The position numbers and the translations under genes were made by a program. Shown in pieces: positions 15,465 through 24,903 of a stretch of DNA of 64,000 bases. The notes beneath the pieces are model-generated. The model did not search any database and had not been told where the DNA came from. It was given only the letters and a program-made list of their open reading frames with translations. The number at the start of each line of letters is the position of its first letter. The stretch's first letter is position 1. The stretch comes from CAYNRA01 sp046293395 (GTDB taxonomy: Bacteria > Bacteroidota > Bacteroidia > Cytophagales > Spirosomataceae), in contig JBKBOU010000001.1 of assembly GCA_046293395.1 (NCBI GenBank), forward strand, positions 682,001-746,000, given 5' to 3'.

Positions 15465-16334
15465 TCAATTAAAGCCAAACTTCACAAGCCCTTGCTTACT
15501 TAGTTTAAGCGCATCCATTGGCTGAAGTCCGTCAAAGGTTTGATCTTGTTCAACAATGTAATATTCCATGCCCGATACTTTTTTCTGGGCTAAAATTCGC
15601 TTAAAATCAATCGTACCTTGACCAACTGGAGCAAATCTTTCTTGCGTATCCATGTCTTTTACATGCCAAACCTTAAAACGTCCCGGATATTTTTTCATGT
15701 AATCGACTGGGTCAACCCCTGCTTTTGTTACCCAATACAAGTCCATTTGAAAGTTTACGTATTTCGCGTCTAGGTTTTCTAGCAAATAATCCAAGACAAC
15801 GACGCCATCTTTGTTTGGCTTGAGCTCAAAATCATGGTTGTGGTAAAGAAATTCCAATCCTGCGGCGTGTGCTTTTCTGGCGATGGTATTCAAAATTTCG
15901 GCGAGTCTTTCAACCGTTCCTTCCATGCCCAAAGATCTTGTTTTTATGTCAAATTTAAACATGCCCATCGGTGGAACTGGCGCGACAAAATAGCGGAAAC
16001 CAGCTGCTTTCGTATCTGCAATCAGTTTATCTGCATTGTCGAGGGTCATAGAACCCATGTGGACGGAAATCGGCTGCAATCCCAAACTTACAAGATATGC
16101 TTTAAATTCTTCTGGAGCCATGCCATAAAACTTACCGTCCTTGTAATCAACGGCTTCTATGTATTTATAGCCCAAATCAGCCACTTGTTGTAAGGTAGCT
16201 TTGGGGTCTTTCCCCATTTCACTGCGAACGGTATAGAGTGTCATACCACCCCATTTTTTTTGTGCAAAACCATTCATACTTACGGTAAGCAAGGTCAATA
16301 AACTGAGAACACGGATTAAGCGTAGTTTTTTCAT
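15465..16334 (-). CDS. Exported sugar phosphate isomerase/epimerase family protein
   Basis: 289 residues with a signal peptide (about 1-24, FAQ). The rest is a xylose-isomerase-like TIM barrel: GYKYIEAVDYKDG, HMGSM, YHNHDFELKP, NFQMDLYWVTKAGVDPV, VWHVKDMD and the closing Glu in YYIVEQDQTF. The conserved Glu/His/Asp metal ligands of the family appear present. Members act on sugars or related polyols; the substrate is unknown. A -7 box on the minus strand (complement of 16357-16364) gives TATTTTTG shortly upstream. It is followed by the TolB-like gene 35 bases later, probably one operon. Confidence 0.85.
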   Translation of the reverse strand: MKKLRLIRVLSLLTLLTVSMNGFAQKKWGGMTLYTVRSEMGKDPKATLQQVADLGYKYIEAVDYKDGKFYGMAPEEFKAYLVSLGLQPISVHMGSMTLDNADKLIADTKAAGFRYFVAPVPPMGMFKFDIKTRSLGMEGTVERLAEILNTIARKAHAAGLEFLYHNHDFELKPNKDGVVVLDYLLENLDAKYVNFQMDLYWVTKAGVDPVDYMKKYPGRFKVWHVKDMDTQERFAPVGQGTIDFKRILAQKKVSGMEYYIVEQDQTFDGLQPMDALKLSKQGLVKFGFN

Positions 16335-16737
16335 CCTAATTATTTTGTTAATGAAACAAAAATAGACATTCTTTTCTATTTTCTATAAAAAAGACAATAA
16401 GGATTTGTTTTATTTTATCAGCGAATAATCATATTTGACGAAAGTTTGATTTCGTTAATACGCTCTTTTCGTGACAGCGATTGCTTACAAATTCCATCTG
16501 TTTATCTTTTTAAGTAAGGAAAGAAGAGGAAATTTTGGCTCGAACTTGGATTATTTCCGCTTTGGAGGTTTTCATGAAGGTGTATTTCCGGGCGTTTCTT
16601 TGTTATCACGTTGCCGCTGTAATCTTCCCTTATTTAGCTACATTCAAAACTAAACAATTCCAGTTTACTTTTTCATTTTTATCCTGTTGCACTATGGGAA
16701 AGGCTACTTTTATTTAAAGTAAATCAAAGATAAATGC
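16335..16737. other. Intergenic region
   Basis: About 400 bases. Left edge holds a minus-strand -7 box for the isomerase gene (16357-16364). Two overlapping plus-strand frames of about 60 codons (16471-16717) have no start-site signal and no recognisable protein, so I treat the area as non-coding. Confidence 0.4.
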
Positions 16738-17814
16738 CTACACAAGACGCACAAGCATACTCTCCATCGTGATTCCTGGCCCGAACGCTGCAACAAAAGC
16801 AGGTTCGTTTTGGGCTTCTGGGTTTGTCTCCCACCATTCTTTTAACACAAATAAAATCGTAGCTGAAGACATATTCCCGTAGTTTTTCAAAATTTGATAG
16901 GCGGGCTTTAGCTGCTCTTCCGTAATTTGTAAAGATTTCTGCGCAGCTTGTACTATTTCTTTTCCACCAGGATGTATCAACCAATGCTTAACTTCTTCAA
17001 TCCCTGCTTCTTGCAGTGCTTCATTTACTAAAACCTGTAGCTCGGTCTCCACTAATTTAGGAACATACGAAGACAAACGCATCAAAAAACCTGTCTCCGA
17101 AATATGCCACGCCATATCCTTCTCTCCTTCGAGTGCCAGTTTCGAAAAGAACGAGTCAATTTGAATGCCTCCTTTTTCATTAGACTGATTTTCTACCAAA
17201 CAAGCCGCCGCCCCGTCCGCAAAAAGTAATCCCGACGTAATCGCCTCTAAACTAGCATCTTGCTGCAAATGAAGCGTACAAAGCTCCACACAAACGACCA
17301 AAACACGCGTCGGTTTGCCCGACTGACAAAAAGCATCCGCCAATTTTAAACCATGTAACGCCGCATAACATCCCATAAAATTAACACTCGTGCGCACTAT
17401 CGTTGGTGACAATCCAAGTGCTTTGACCAACTGAATATCCAATCCAGGTGCTGACATTCCCGTACACGAAACAGTAATTAAATGTGTAATCGTCTGTTTA
17501 TCAATACCTTCCAAAACCCCCTCTAGTGCTTCTTTACTTAGCTGCAAGGCTTCTTTCTCGTAAATTTCAAGCCGCTTTGATACAGAAACAACTGACCTTG
17601 AGAAAAGCATTTTTTCTGAAGTTTCACCCGAAAAATCTGGAAGACAAGAATACCGCTGCTCTATCCCACTGCGCCGATACAATAGCTGCGCCATACGTGA
17701 TGTACGCACATCAAGTGATAAATACGTCTGCATGAAACGTAAAATATCCATTTGTGCATGAAGAAAAGAGGGAACAGCCGTATGTATTGCGGAGATATGA
17801 GTCATAAAAAACAT
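16738..17814 (-). CDS. Type III polyketide synthase (chalcone/stilbene synthase family)
   Basis: 358 residues. The thiolase-fold catalytic triad is visible: Cys149 in NFMGCYAA, His281 in HPGGKEI and Asn314 in NYGNMSSAT. Enzymes of this family are homodimers that extend an acyl-CoA starter with malonyl-CoA and cyclise the product to pyrones, resorcinols or similar compounds. The start may be the first ATG or the ATG three codons later (MTHISAIHT). It lies 53 bases after the acetoacetate-CoA ligase gene on the same strand. An alternative reading as 3-oxoacyl-ACP synthase III is less likely because of the VNFMGCYAALHGLK motif. Confidence 0.9.
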   Translation of the reverse strand: MFFMTHISAIHTAVPSFLHAQMDILRFMQTYLSLDVRTSRMAQLLYRRSGIEQRYSCLPDFSGETSEKMLFSRSVVSVSKRLEIYEKEALQLSKEALEGVLEGIDKQTITHLITVSCTGMSAPGLDIQLVKALGLSPTIVRTSVNFMGCYAALHGLKLADAFCQSGKPTRVLVVCVELCTLHLQQDASLEAITSGLLFADGAAACLVENQSNEKGGIQIDSFFSKLALEGEKDMAWHISETGFLMRLSSYVPKLVETELQVLVNEALQEAGIEEVKHWLIHPGGKEIVQAAQKSLQITEEQLKPAYQILKNYGNMSSATILFVLKEWWETNPEAQNEPAFVAAFGPGITMESMLVRLV

Positions 17815-17867
17815 TGATAGATGGAAATATACCTATCTATCAACGTAAATGAAGGCTTCCTGGTTTT

Positions 17868-19823
17868 TTATTTTCCTAGATTCCAAGAGATATACAAATC
17901 AGAAAAATGCTTTAAAGCCGCCGGATTTCGCATCGTCCCCTCTTTGGCAACTTCGCTTATTTGCTTGCCCATCAAAATTTTCTTTACCGGAATTTCCATT
18001 TTTTTTCCACTCATCGTATAAGGAATTTCATCCACCACATAGACAAAATCAGGTACGTGGCGAGGCGAATAATCTGTCTTTATTTGTTGCTTGATTTGTT
18101 GAATAATTTGCTCATTAAACGCTTCATTTACAAGCATTTGAACAAATAAAATAAGTTTTGATTCTCCTCCACTTTGTTCAATATTTACCACCAAGCTATC
18201 CTGCACAAAAGGAAGTTTTTCAACCGACCGATAGATTTCACTTGTTCCGATTCGAATACCAAATCGGTTCAAGGTGGCGTCTGAACGGCCCAAAATAGTA
18301 AGTCCCAAATGGGGTGTAGTCATGACCCAATCGCCGTGCCTCCACCAGCCAGGAAATAGCTCAAAATACGCTTCTTTGTAGCGAATAAAATCTGGGTCAT
18401 TCCAAAAATAAATGGGCATACAAGGCATGGGCTGCGTGATAACCATTTCACCGACTTCGTTTTGTAGAAAAGCCCCTCCTTCATTTACAGCAAATAGCGC
18501 ACATCCCAAAGCAGGAGATTGGATTTCGCCTTGCACCACAGGTAACATCGGATTTCCACCCACAAATGCCGTACAAACATCTGTTCCTCCACTCATCGAC
18601 GTTAACCAAATGGACGGTTTTGTATGCGTATATATCCAATCGAATGCTTCAGGTGGTAGCGGTGAACCCGTTGAACTTATTTGGCGCAAATGCGACAAAT
18701 CATACGAAGCAGGATGTACATTCGCCTTCATACATGCTAATACAAAAGCGGCACTCGTCCCGAAATGCGCCAAAGATAAATCAGCAGTCATTTGCCATAA
18801 TCTGTCGGGCGTTGGGTACATCGGATTTCCATCGTACAGCACAATCGTCGCCCCGGCAAGCAGTGCTGATTGTACGAAATTCCACATCATCCAACCTGTT
18901 GTGGTAAACCAAAAAAAACGTTCACCCGGTTTAATGTCTGCATGAAAGGTCAAATATTTCAAATGTTCGAGCAACATTCCTCCGTGCGAATGCGTGATTG
19001 CTTTTGGAATACCAGTCGTTCCGGACGAATATAAAATCCAGATAGGATGATCAAAATCTACTTGGGTAAAAACCAATTCGGGTTCTTCTTCTTGCATTAA
19101 TTCATGCCAAGAAAATGCATTTTTTTTCTGATTTAATGCTGTATCACCAATGAGTACCGTTGCTTGTAAATTGGGCAAACCCGCTTGAATACCCGCAATG
19201 GCTTCTTGTTTATCGATGCTTTTTCCATTATATGCATACGCTGAAGAAGCAATGAAAATCTTCGGTTCAATTTGTCCGAAACGTTCCAAAACACTTTCTA
19301 CCCCGAAGTCCGGCGAGGACGAAGACCAGATTGCACCCACGGATAAAGTTGCCAACATCGCCACGGTTGCCTCCGGCCGATTGGGAATATAAGCGGCCAC
19401 GCGATCGCCTTTCTCTACACCATGGGCGCGGAGAAACCGAGCAAAAATGGCAACTTGTCTTTTCAATTCAGACCAAGAATAGGTACTTGCTTCTCCTGTT
19501 TCTGGTTGAAAAATAAGTGCCGGTCGCTCTTCTGAAAACTGTTTGAAAACTTCTTCCGCGTAGTTCAATGTAGCGCCTTCAAACCACGTTACATGTGGCA
19601 TTTTTCCGTCTAAAACACGGGAATAAGTCCAATTTAATTGAAAATAATGCACCAAAGACTCCCAAAAATCTGCTGGATTTTCGATAGACCAATACCAAGT
19701 TTCTTTGTACGAACTTACATTTTTGGATAATTTGCCCGAAGCATTTAACCAATCTATGTACTTCTGAAGGGCTGTTTCTGAAATTTCTTCACGCGTTGGA
19801 GACCACAAAAAGGGAGATGCCAT
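17868..19823 (-). CDS. Acetoacetate-CoA ligase
   Basis: 651 residues, the length of the acetoacetyl-CoA synthetase family. It activates acetoacetate with ATP and CoA. The N-terminal ACAS_N region has FWESLVHYFQLNW; the AMP-binding motif A3 is YSSGTTGIPKAITHSHGG; later motifs are TTGWMMWN, GGTDVCTAFVGG and a C-terminal catalytic Lys in YTMSGKKMEIPVKK. It starts 14 bases after the TetR gene. Homogentisate breakdown by the divergent hmgA-fahA genes releases acetoacetate, so this ligase would feed that product into acetoacetyl-CoA. Confidence 0.93.
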   Translation of the reverse strand: MASPFLWSPTREEISETALQKYIDWLNASGKLSKNVSSYKETWYWSIENPADFWESLVHYFQLNWTYSRVLDGKMPHVTWFEGATLNYAEEVFKQFSEERPALIFQPETGEASTYSWSELKRQVAIFARFLRAHGVEKGDRVAAYIPNRPEATVAMLATLSVGAIWSSSSPDFGVESVLERFGQIEPKIFIASSAYAYNGKSIDKQEAIAGIQAGLPNLQATVLIGDTALNQKKNAFSWHELMQEEEPELVFTQVDFDHPIWILYSSGTTGIPKAITHSHGGMLLEHLKYLTFHADIKPGERFFWFTTTGWMMWNFVQSALLAGATIVLYDGNPMYPTPDRLWQMTADLSLAHFGTSAAFVLACMKANVHPASYDLSHLRQISSTGSPLPPEAFDWIYTHTKPSIWLTSMSGGTDVCTAFVGGNPMLPVVQGEIQSPALGCALFAVNEGGAFLQNEVGEMVITQPMPCMPIYFWNDPDFIRYKEAYFELFPGWWRHGDWVMTTPHLGLTILGRSDATLNRFGIRIGTSEIYRSVEKLPFVQDSLVVNIEQSGGESKLILFVQMLVNEAFNEQIIQQIKQQIKTDYSPRHVPDFVYVVDEIPYTMSGKKMEIPVKKILMGKQISEVAKEGTMRNPAALKHFSDLYISWNLGK

Positions 19824-19837
19824 AAGGTAAAATAGGG

Positions 19838-20410
19838 TTATTGTGTGGAGAAAATACCATCTGTAATTAAATCATGTAAGTAACTTTCCAACTCAAAAGG
19901 ATTCACCGTTTCTTTGTTTTCAAGATACCAATCGAACAACCAACGGAGTGTTGATAAAAAGACGTGGCTGAGAATCGGGAGCGGAATTTCTTTCACAAAT
20001 CCTTCTTTCTGCGCTTGTTCGAGAATATCCGATACTGCCTTTTCAAATTGTTTTTTCTCAGCCAGAAATTCGGACAAACGGGGCTCTTTCAATTGTTTCC
20101 AATCATGTGATAACAAAGCTACCTGATACGGAAACTGAACGGTTATTTTCACATAATGCGATACAATGGCTTCCACTTTTGCTTTACCGGATAAATTTGA
20201 ACGCGATAAAGTCGTAATAAACGACAAAAATTTATCCGAAATATCGAACAGAAAATACTCCAATATGGCTTGCTTATTGGGTACATAATTGTAAATATTC
20301 GATACGTCACAAGCTAAGTCATGGGCTAAATCCCGCAAAGTCATTGCCTTAAAACCCTTCTTGTGAATCAATTGAAGAGCCGTTTGAAAAAATAATTCTT
20401 TCTTATCCAA
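19838..20410 (-). CDS. TetR/AcrR family transcriptional regulator
   Basis: 190 residues. An N-terminal helix-turn-helix runs through ALQLIHKKGFKAMTLRDL and YNYVPNKQAILEYF (about 12-53), followed by an all-helical ligand domain. It is the first gene of a leftward unit with acetoacetate-CoA ligase (14 bp gap) and the polyketide synthase. It diverges from the homogentisate genes across 106 bases. It probably represses one or both sides and responds to a pathway intermediate, but this is inferred from position. Confidence 0.9.
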   Translation of the reverse strand: MDKKELFFQTALQLIHKKGFKAMTLRDLAHDLACDVSNIYNYVPNKQAILEYFLFDISDKFLSFITTLSRSNLSGKAKVEAIVSHYVKITVQFPYQVALLSHDWKQLKEPRLSEFLAEKKQFEKAVSDILEQAQKEGFVKEIPLPILSHVFLSTLRWLFDWYLENKETVNPFELESYLHDLITDGIFSTQ

Positions 20411-20461
20411 ACCCAGTTTTTCTATATATAGTTAAATTTAAAAACAAATTAAGTCAATTTA

Positions 20462-20493
20462 TTGTACAAATAAAAAACAATTAATTACTTTTA
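20462..20493 (+). promoter_or_regulatory. Putative hmgA promoter
   Basis: TTG at 20462-20464 and TACTTTTA at 20486-20493 are separated by 21 bases, close to TTG-N17-23-TAnnTTTG. The hmgA ATG follows at 20517. The same 106-base gap must contain the TetR promoter and any operator. Confidence 0.4.
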
Positions 20494-20516
20494 CATCAAC
20501 AAATGTTTACCAGATT

Positions 20517-21680
20517 ATGCCTATTTATCATTCATTAGGTCGTATTCCTAGCAAGCGGCACACCCAATTTGAAAAACCGAACGGCGGTTTGTATTACGAA
20601 CAGTTATTTGGTACGATTGGCTTTGACGGCATGTCGAGTCTTTTGTATCATATTCATCGCCCAACGATGGTACAAGAAATTCTCTCTTCGGTGGATATTC
20701 GCCCTGCCATTGCCGTCGAGAAAAACATCCATGCCCGCTTGTTCAAAGGGTTTGAGGTTTCTCCTACCACTGACTTTCTGGAGAGCCGCGTGCCTGTTCT
20801 TGTTAACCAAGATGTGGAAATCGTCTTGGCATCTCCAACCAAATCGCAAACAGATTATTTCTATAAAAATGCAGATGCCGACGAACTGATTTTTGTGCAT
20901 GAAGGAACCGGACAACTCAAAACGATGTTCGGAACGATTGATTTTGAACCCGGCGATTACCTCGTTATTCCACGAGGAATTATTTATCAATTTCATGTGG
21001 ACACCCCACAAAACCGCTTGTTGATTGTCGTTTCTAATTCCCCGATTTATACGCCTAAAAGATATAGAAACCATTTTGGTCAGCTAGTAGAACATTCCCC
21101 TTACTGTGAACGCGACTACAAACTTCCACGTGAGTTGGAAACATTTGACCAAAAAGGGGATTTTTTGATGAAAATCAGAAAACAACAAACTTTGCATACA
21201 CTTTTATATGGTACGCACCCGTTCGATGTAGTTGGCTGGGACGGCTATAATTTCCCGTATGGTTTCTCTATCCATAATTTTGAACCAATAACAGGAAGAA
21301 TACACCAACCACCGCCTGTTCACCAAACGTTTGAAACCAATGCTTTTGTTGTTTGTTCTTTCTGCCCACGTCTATACGACTACCACCCAAAGGCAATTCC
21401 AGCTCCCTACAACCACAGCAATATTGATTCTGACGAAGTGATTTATTATGTGGATGGTGATTTTATGAGCAGAAATAACATTGAACGCGGACATATTACG
21501 CTCCATCCGGGTGGCATTCCGCATGGCCCTGCTCCGGGTGCTTATGAACGAAGCATTGGACAAAAAGAAACGCACGAACTCGCCGTAATGGTGGATACGT
21601 TCCGTCCGTTGCACGTCACGCAAGCAGCCTTGGCACTTGATGACCTTCAGTATTACAAATCTTGGATTGAAAAATTATAA
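20517..21680 (+). CDS. hmgA: Homogentisate 1,2-dioxygenase
   Basis: 387 residues, cupin fold. It opens the ring of homogentisate with oxygen to maleylacetoacetate in tyrosine and phenylalanine breakdown. Likely iron ligands are His300 and Glu307 in PYNHSNIDSDEVIYYVDG and His336 in HPGGIPHGP. It opens an operon with fahA (3 bp gap) and a flavin reductase. No maleylacetoacetate isomerase gene is in the window, so it must lie elsewhere or the step is non-enzymatic or glutathione-independent here. Confidence 0.94.
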   Translation: MPIYHSLGRIPSKRHTQFEKPNGGLYYEQLFGTIGFDGMSSLLYHIHRPTMVQEILSSVDIRPAIAVEKNIHARLFKGFEVSPTTDFLESRVPVLVNQDVEIVLASPTKSQTDYFYKNADADELIFVHEGTGQLKTMFGTIDFEPGDYLVIPRGIIYQFHVDTPQNRLLIVVSNSPIYTPKRYRNHFGQLVEHSPYCERDYKLPRELETFDQKGDFLMKIRKQQTLHTLLYGTHPFDVVGWDGYNFPYGFSIHNFEPITGRIHQPPPVHQTFETNAFVVCSFCPRLYDYHPKAIPAPYNHSNIDSDEVIYYVDGDFMSRNNIERGHITLHPGGIPHGPAPGAYERSIGQKETHELAVMVDTFRPLHVTQAALALDDLQYYKSWIEKL

Positions 21681-21683
21681 TAT

Positions 21684-22919
21684 ATGTGGCTTCCCATTGA
21701 CCCTTCGCAGGGATTCGGAGTAAATAATTTACCTATTGGTGTATTTTCAACAGCTATACAACCCAAAAAACGGGTAGGAATGGCACTTGGCGATTACATC
21801 ATCGACTTGGCTGCTTTGTACCAAACAGGTGCATTAGGTCAAAATTTTCCCAATGTTTTTGAACATCCGACGGCAAACGCCTATATTGGATTGGATAAAA
21901 AAACACACACGCAAGTTCGGCAAACGATTCAACAAATTTTTGAAGACCCTTGCAATCCCATCCGCTCTGTTGCTGACCAATTTTTGGTAAAAAGAACGGA
22001 CGCACACATGCACCTACCCCTTGAAATCGGTGATTATACGGACTTTTACAGCAGCATAGAACACGCAACCAATGTCGGAAAAATGTTTCGTGACCCTGCC
22101 AATGCGTTGTTACCGAATTGGCGCCATTTACCGGTTGGCTACCACGGGCGTGCCTCCTCGATTTTGGTCAGTGGACAAGCCATTCATCGTCCGTGGGGAC
22201 AAACGATGCCCAAAGATGCCACTTCACCTGTTTTTCAGCCAAGCAAACGCATGGATTTTGAGTTAGAAATGGCTTTTGTCATCGGTAAAAATACGGAAGT
22301 TGGTGAATTTATCCGCAGTGAAAATGCCGAAGAATATATGTACGGTTTGGTGCTTTTCAATGATTGGTCGGCGAGAGATATTCAACAATGGGAATATGTG
22401 CCGCTTGGGCCTTTTTTAGGAAAAAATTTCGCGAGTTCAATGTCTCCTTGGATAGTTTCTTTGGAAGCTCTGGAAGATTTTCGGGTGGAGAGTCCGGTAC
22501 AAGAACCAGCAGTTTTACCTTATTTGGCAACGCAGGGAAAACGCAATTTTTCGATTGATTTAACCGTAACTTTGGAAACAAAAGAAAAAGCGGCGGCACA
22601 AATTTCACGATCCAATACTCGCTATTTATATTGGAATATTGCACAGCAATTGGCACACCATACGGTCAATGGCTGCAATGTTCGCGTAGGAGATTTGATG
22701 GCATCTGGAACGATTAGCGGCCCGACCAAAGATTCGTTCGGTTCTATGCTGGAACTCAGCTGGGCAGGACAAGAACCTATTCAAATATCGGAAAATATAA
22801 CACGCACATTCATAGAAGATTACGACACAATTACGATGGAGGGAATGGCTAAAAACGAGAAGGGATGTATTTCCTTTGGCGAAGTCCGTACCACTCTTTT
22901 ACCCGCTAAAACAAGATGA
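21684..22919 (+). CDS. fahA: Fumarylacetoacetase
   Basis: 411 residues. It hydrolyses fumarylacetoacetate to fumarate and acetoacetate, the last step of the homogentisate pathway. The N-terminal SH3-like domain is followed by the FAH catalytic domain with YTDFYSSIEHATNVG, GYHGRASS, DFELEMAFVIG, NDWSARDIQQWEYVPLGPF and LMASGTISGP. It starts 3 bases after hmgA and its stop overlaps the next start as ATGA, so the three genes are tightly coupled. Confidence 0.95.
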   Translation: MWLPIDPSQGFGVNNLPIGVFSTAIQPKKRVGMALGDYIIDLAALYQTGALGQNFPNVFEHPTANAYIGLDKKTHTQVRQTIQQIFEDPCNPIRSVADQFLVKRTDAHMHLPLEIGDYTDFYSSIEHATNVGKMFRDPANALLPNWRHLPVGYHGRASSILVSGQAIHRPWGQTMPKDATSPVFQPSKRMDFELEMAFVIGKNTEVGEFIRSENAEEYMYGLVLFNDWSARDIQQWEYVPLGPFLGKNFASSMSPWIVSLEALEDFRVESPVQEPAVLPYLATQGKRNFSIDLTVTLETKEKAAAQISRSNTRYLYWNIAQQLAHHTVNGCNVRVGDLMASGTISGPTKDSFGSMLELSWAGQEPIQISENITRTFIEDYDTITMEGMAKNEKGCISFGEVRTTLLPAKTR

Positions 22920-23791
22920 AAACAATCTTTGTAGAACAGCTAACAACGGCGCAAATGCAAGGCTATTTACAGTCTGCGGTGGCGCCAAGACCGATTGCTT
23001 TGGCGAGTACAATTAGCCAAGCGGGTGATGTAAATTTAAGCCCTTTCAGTTTTTTCAATGTTTTTTCGGCGAACCCTCCCGTTCTTATTTTTTCGCCCGT
23101 GCGCCGTGTCCGAGACGGGGCAACCAAACACACCTTAGACAATTTGAAAGAAGTACCACAAGTTTCTATTCAAATTGTGAACTATGCAATTGTGGAACAG
23201 ATGTCGTTGGCGAGCAGCGAATTTCCTAAGGGAGAAAATGAGTTTACAAAGGCAGGATTTACAGAAATCCCGTGCGACCGCATTCGTCCTCCTCGGGTAA
23301 AAGAGGCGCCTGTCAGTTTTGAATGCGAAGTCATGGAAATTATTTCCTTGGGAGAACAGGCGGGTGCAGGACAGCTTGTTTTGGCGAAAGTCATTGCTTT
23401 GCATATTCAAGAAGAATATTTACATGAAAACGGAACGTTGGATACCACCAAACTGGATTTGGTAGCTCGAATGGGTGAAAATTGGTACACACGCATCACG
23501 AAAGATACCTTATTTGAAATTCCGAAACCCTTGCAAAATCTTGGAATAGGCGTGGATTCCCTTCCGCTGCATGTCCGAGAAAGTACCGTTTTGACAGGAA
23601 ATCAGTTGGGGCGACTCGGAAATACGAAACACCTCCCGACAGAGCGAGAGATAGAAGAATTTATTCGAAAAAATACCAACTATTTTTCAGGAGAAATGCC
23701 TATGGAAGCCATTCATACACTTGCAGCCGAATGGATAAACGAAGGACGTTTGGAGGAAGCCAAGCTACTTTTATGGGCGATAAAGGTCTGA
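22916..23791 (+). CDS. Flavin reductase-like (FMN-binding split barrel) protein
   Basis: 291 residues. N-terminal part is a split-barrel flavin-binding domain: PRPIALASTISQAGDVNLSPFSFFN and NPPVLIFSP. The C-terminal 90 residues are not part of the classical fold and end in a helical segment. It overlaps fahA by 4 bases and closes the operon. Members of this family bind FMN and reduce it with NAD(P)H or have unclear roles; its place here suggests a support function in aromatic catabolism. Confidence 0.85.
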   Translation: MKTIFVEQLTTAQMQGYLQSAVAPRPIALASTISQAGDVNLSPFSFFNVFSANPPVLIFSPVRRVRDGATKHTLDNLKEVPQVSIQIVNYAIVEQMSLASSEFPKGENEFTKAGFTEIPCDRIRPPRVKEAPVSFECEVMEIISLGEQAGAGQLVLAKVIALHIQEEYLHENGTLDTTKLDLVARMGENWYTRITKDTLFEIPKPLQNLGIGVDSLPLHVRESTVLTGNQLGRLGNTKHLPTEREIEEFIRKNTNYFSGEMPMEAIHTLAAEWINEGRLEEAKLLLWAIKV

Positions 23792-24095
23792 GGGGAGGTT
23801 TTTTGTGGTTCTGAATTATGCATAAAATGAGGTGTTTTAGGGCGTATGTTGGTTGAGAATAATGTATGGAAAGATAGGCTTGGTAAAATTTACTTCACGA
23901 CCTCTAAGTAGTAAATGTATTTGATCTTATCAAGGAGTAATGGACATTTAATAGAATCTTGATTGATTACATTTCTTCAGAAGCCATGCCAAATACCACA
24001 AACAAAAATCCTATATATTGGGTTAATTGGACTGTTTGCCAAACTATTTTAAAATGTACTCATTTTTAGCCAAATTTAATTTTAAGCAAGCGCTA
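23792..24095. other. Intergenic region
   Basis: About 300 bases with no gene apparent. The frame of the following regulator can be extended leftward to a TTG at 24027, but nothing supports that start. Confidence 0.35.
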
Positions 24096-24671
24096 ATGCA
24101 CAAAATACAACCATTTTCTATTTCAGAAACGTTCTTTTTTAGCAAGACTGAGGTTGACCATCTTCAACGCCATTTTAGGAGTGTCGTATTACAAGACGGA
24201 CAGGTGCTGCTATGTGAAGGACAAGTATCGGACAAAATTTATTTTATTGAAACGGGTATTCTCCGTGAATTTTACAAAATTTCGGATACAGACGTAACAA
24301 CGTGGTTGTTAGATGCAGGGAATTGGGCATGTAACATAGAAAGCTATGTGACGCAACAACCTTCGAAACGGAGCATAGAAGCCGTAGGCAAAACCAAGGT
24401 AGTTTATATAGACAAATCTTCCATTAGTAACTTATTGAATGAAATTCCTGCACTGAGAGATTTTTTGATGCTCATGTACGAAAATTACCTTTTGAAAGTT
24501 GACCAACTGAACACATTGTTTCGGATACGAAACGCCGAAAAACGGTTTTTACTTTTTGAGGCAAACAACCAACGCTTGGTTGGGCGAGTAAAACAAAAAC
24601 ATTTAGCATCCCTTTTAGGCATAACGCCATCGCAACTTAGCCGTATTCGAGCAAAGCAACTGAAAAAATAA
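24096..24671 (+). CDS. Crp/Fnr family transcriptional regulator
   Basis: About 191 residues from ATG 24096 (MHKIQPFSISETFFF); an ATG at 24054 is also possible. A cyclic-nucleotide-binding-like beta roll covers about 10-115 (VLLCEGQVSDKIYFIETGILREFY), and the C-terminal helix-turn-helix ends with KQKHLASLLGITPSQLSRIR. This is the Bacteroidota type of Crp/Fnr protein, which often controls a neighbouring gene and may not bind cAMP. The adjacent target is not clear. A hairpin terminator follows. Confidence 0.85.
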   Translation: MHKIQPFSISETFFFSKTEVDHLQRHFRSVVLQDGQVLLCEGQVSDKIYFIETGILREFYKISDTDVTTWLLDAGNWACNIESYVTQQPSKRSIEAVGKTKVVYIDKSSISNLLNEIPALRDFLMLMYENYLLKVDQLNTLFRIRNAEKRFLLFEANNQRLVGRVKQKHLASLLGITPSQLSRIRAKQLKK

Positions 24672-24903
24672 TTTAGAATACTTTTGTTATAAATCACTTA
24701 TAACCAATTTTTTATACAAAAAAATCAAACTATATGTAGGTACACGAATTGCCATACGGCAATTTATTTTTTGACGCATGGCAATTTTTTTTGTGAAACG
24801 GCGCATTTACCTTTGCAAAACAAAAAGCCTCCCGAAGATCTTGGCGGATGCAGGGAGGCATTTCTGTATTTTATCTTTTTAATAAATAAAACGTGTCAAA
24901 GTT
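24672..24903. other. Intergenic region with two hairpins
   Basis: After the Crp/Fnr gene come a terminator at 24748-24770 and a second hairpin with stem GCCTCCC (24827-24833) and GGGAGGC (24853-24859). The second hairpin is not followed by a clean T run and may be a leader structure for the broken small gene at 24904. Its flanks are otherwise featureless. Confidence 0.4.
24748..24770 (+). terminator. Terminator after the Crp/Fnr gene
   Basis: Short hairpin ATTGCC-ATAC-GGCAAT followed by TTATTTTTTG, 77 bases past the stop. Confidence 0.6.

Noticed and set aside
16471..16717. Two overlapping 60-codon plus-strand frames
   Set aside because: No ribosome-binding or promoter signal and no recognisable protein; left as intergenic.
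18412..18945. 177-codon plus-strand frame
   Set aside because: It is antisense to acetoacetate-CoA ligase; its residues are rich in Ser and Cys as shadows are.
20604..21074. 156-codon minus-strand frame
   Set aside because: It is antisense to hmgA and has no family.
24827..24859. GCCTCCC/GGGAGGC hairpin as a terminator
   Set aside because: It is not followed by a T run and the Crp/Fnr gene already has a terminator upstream of it; kept only as a note in the intergenic entry.
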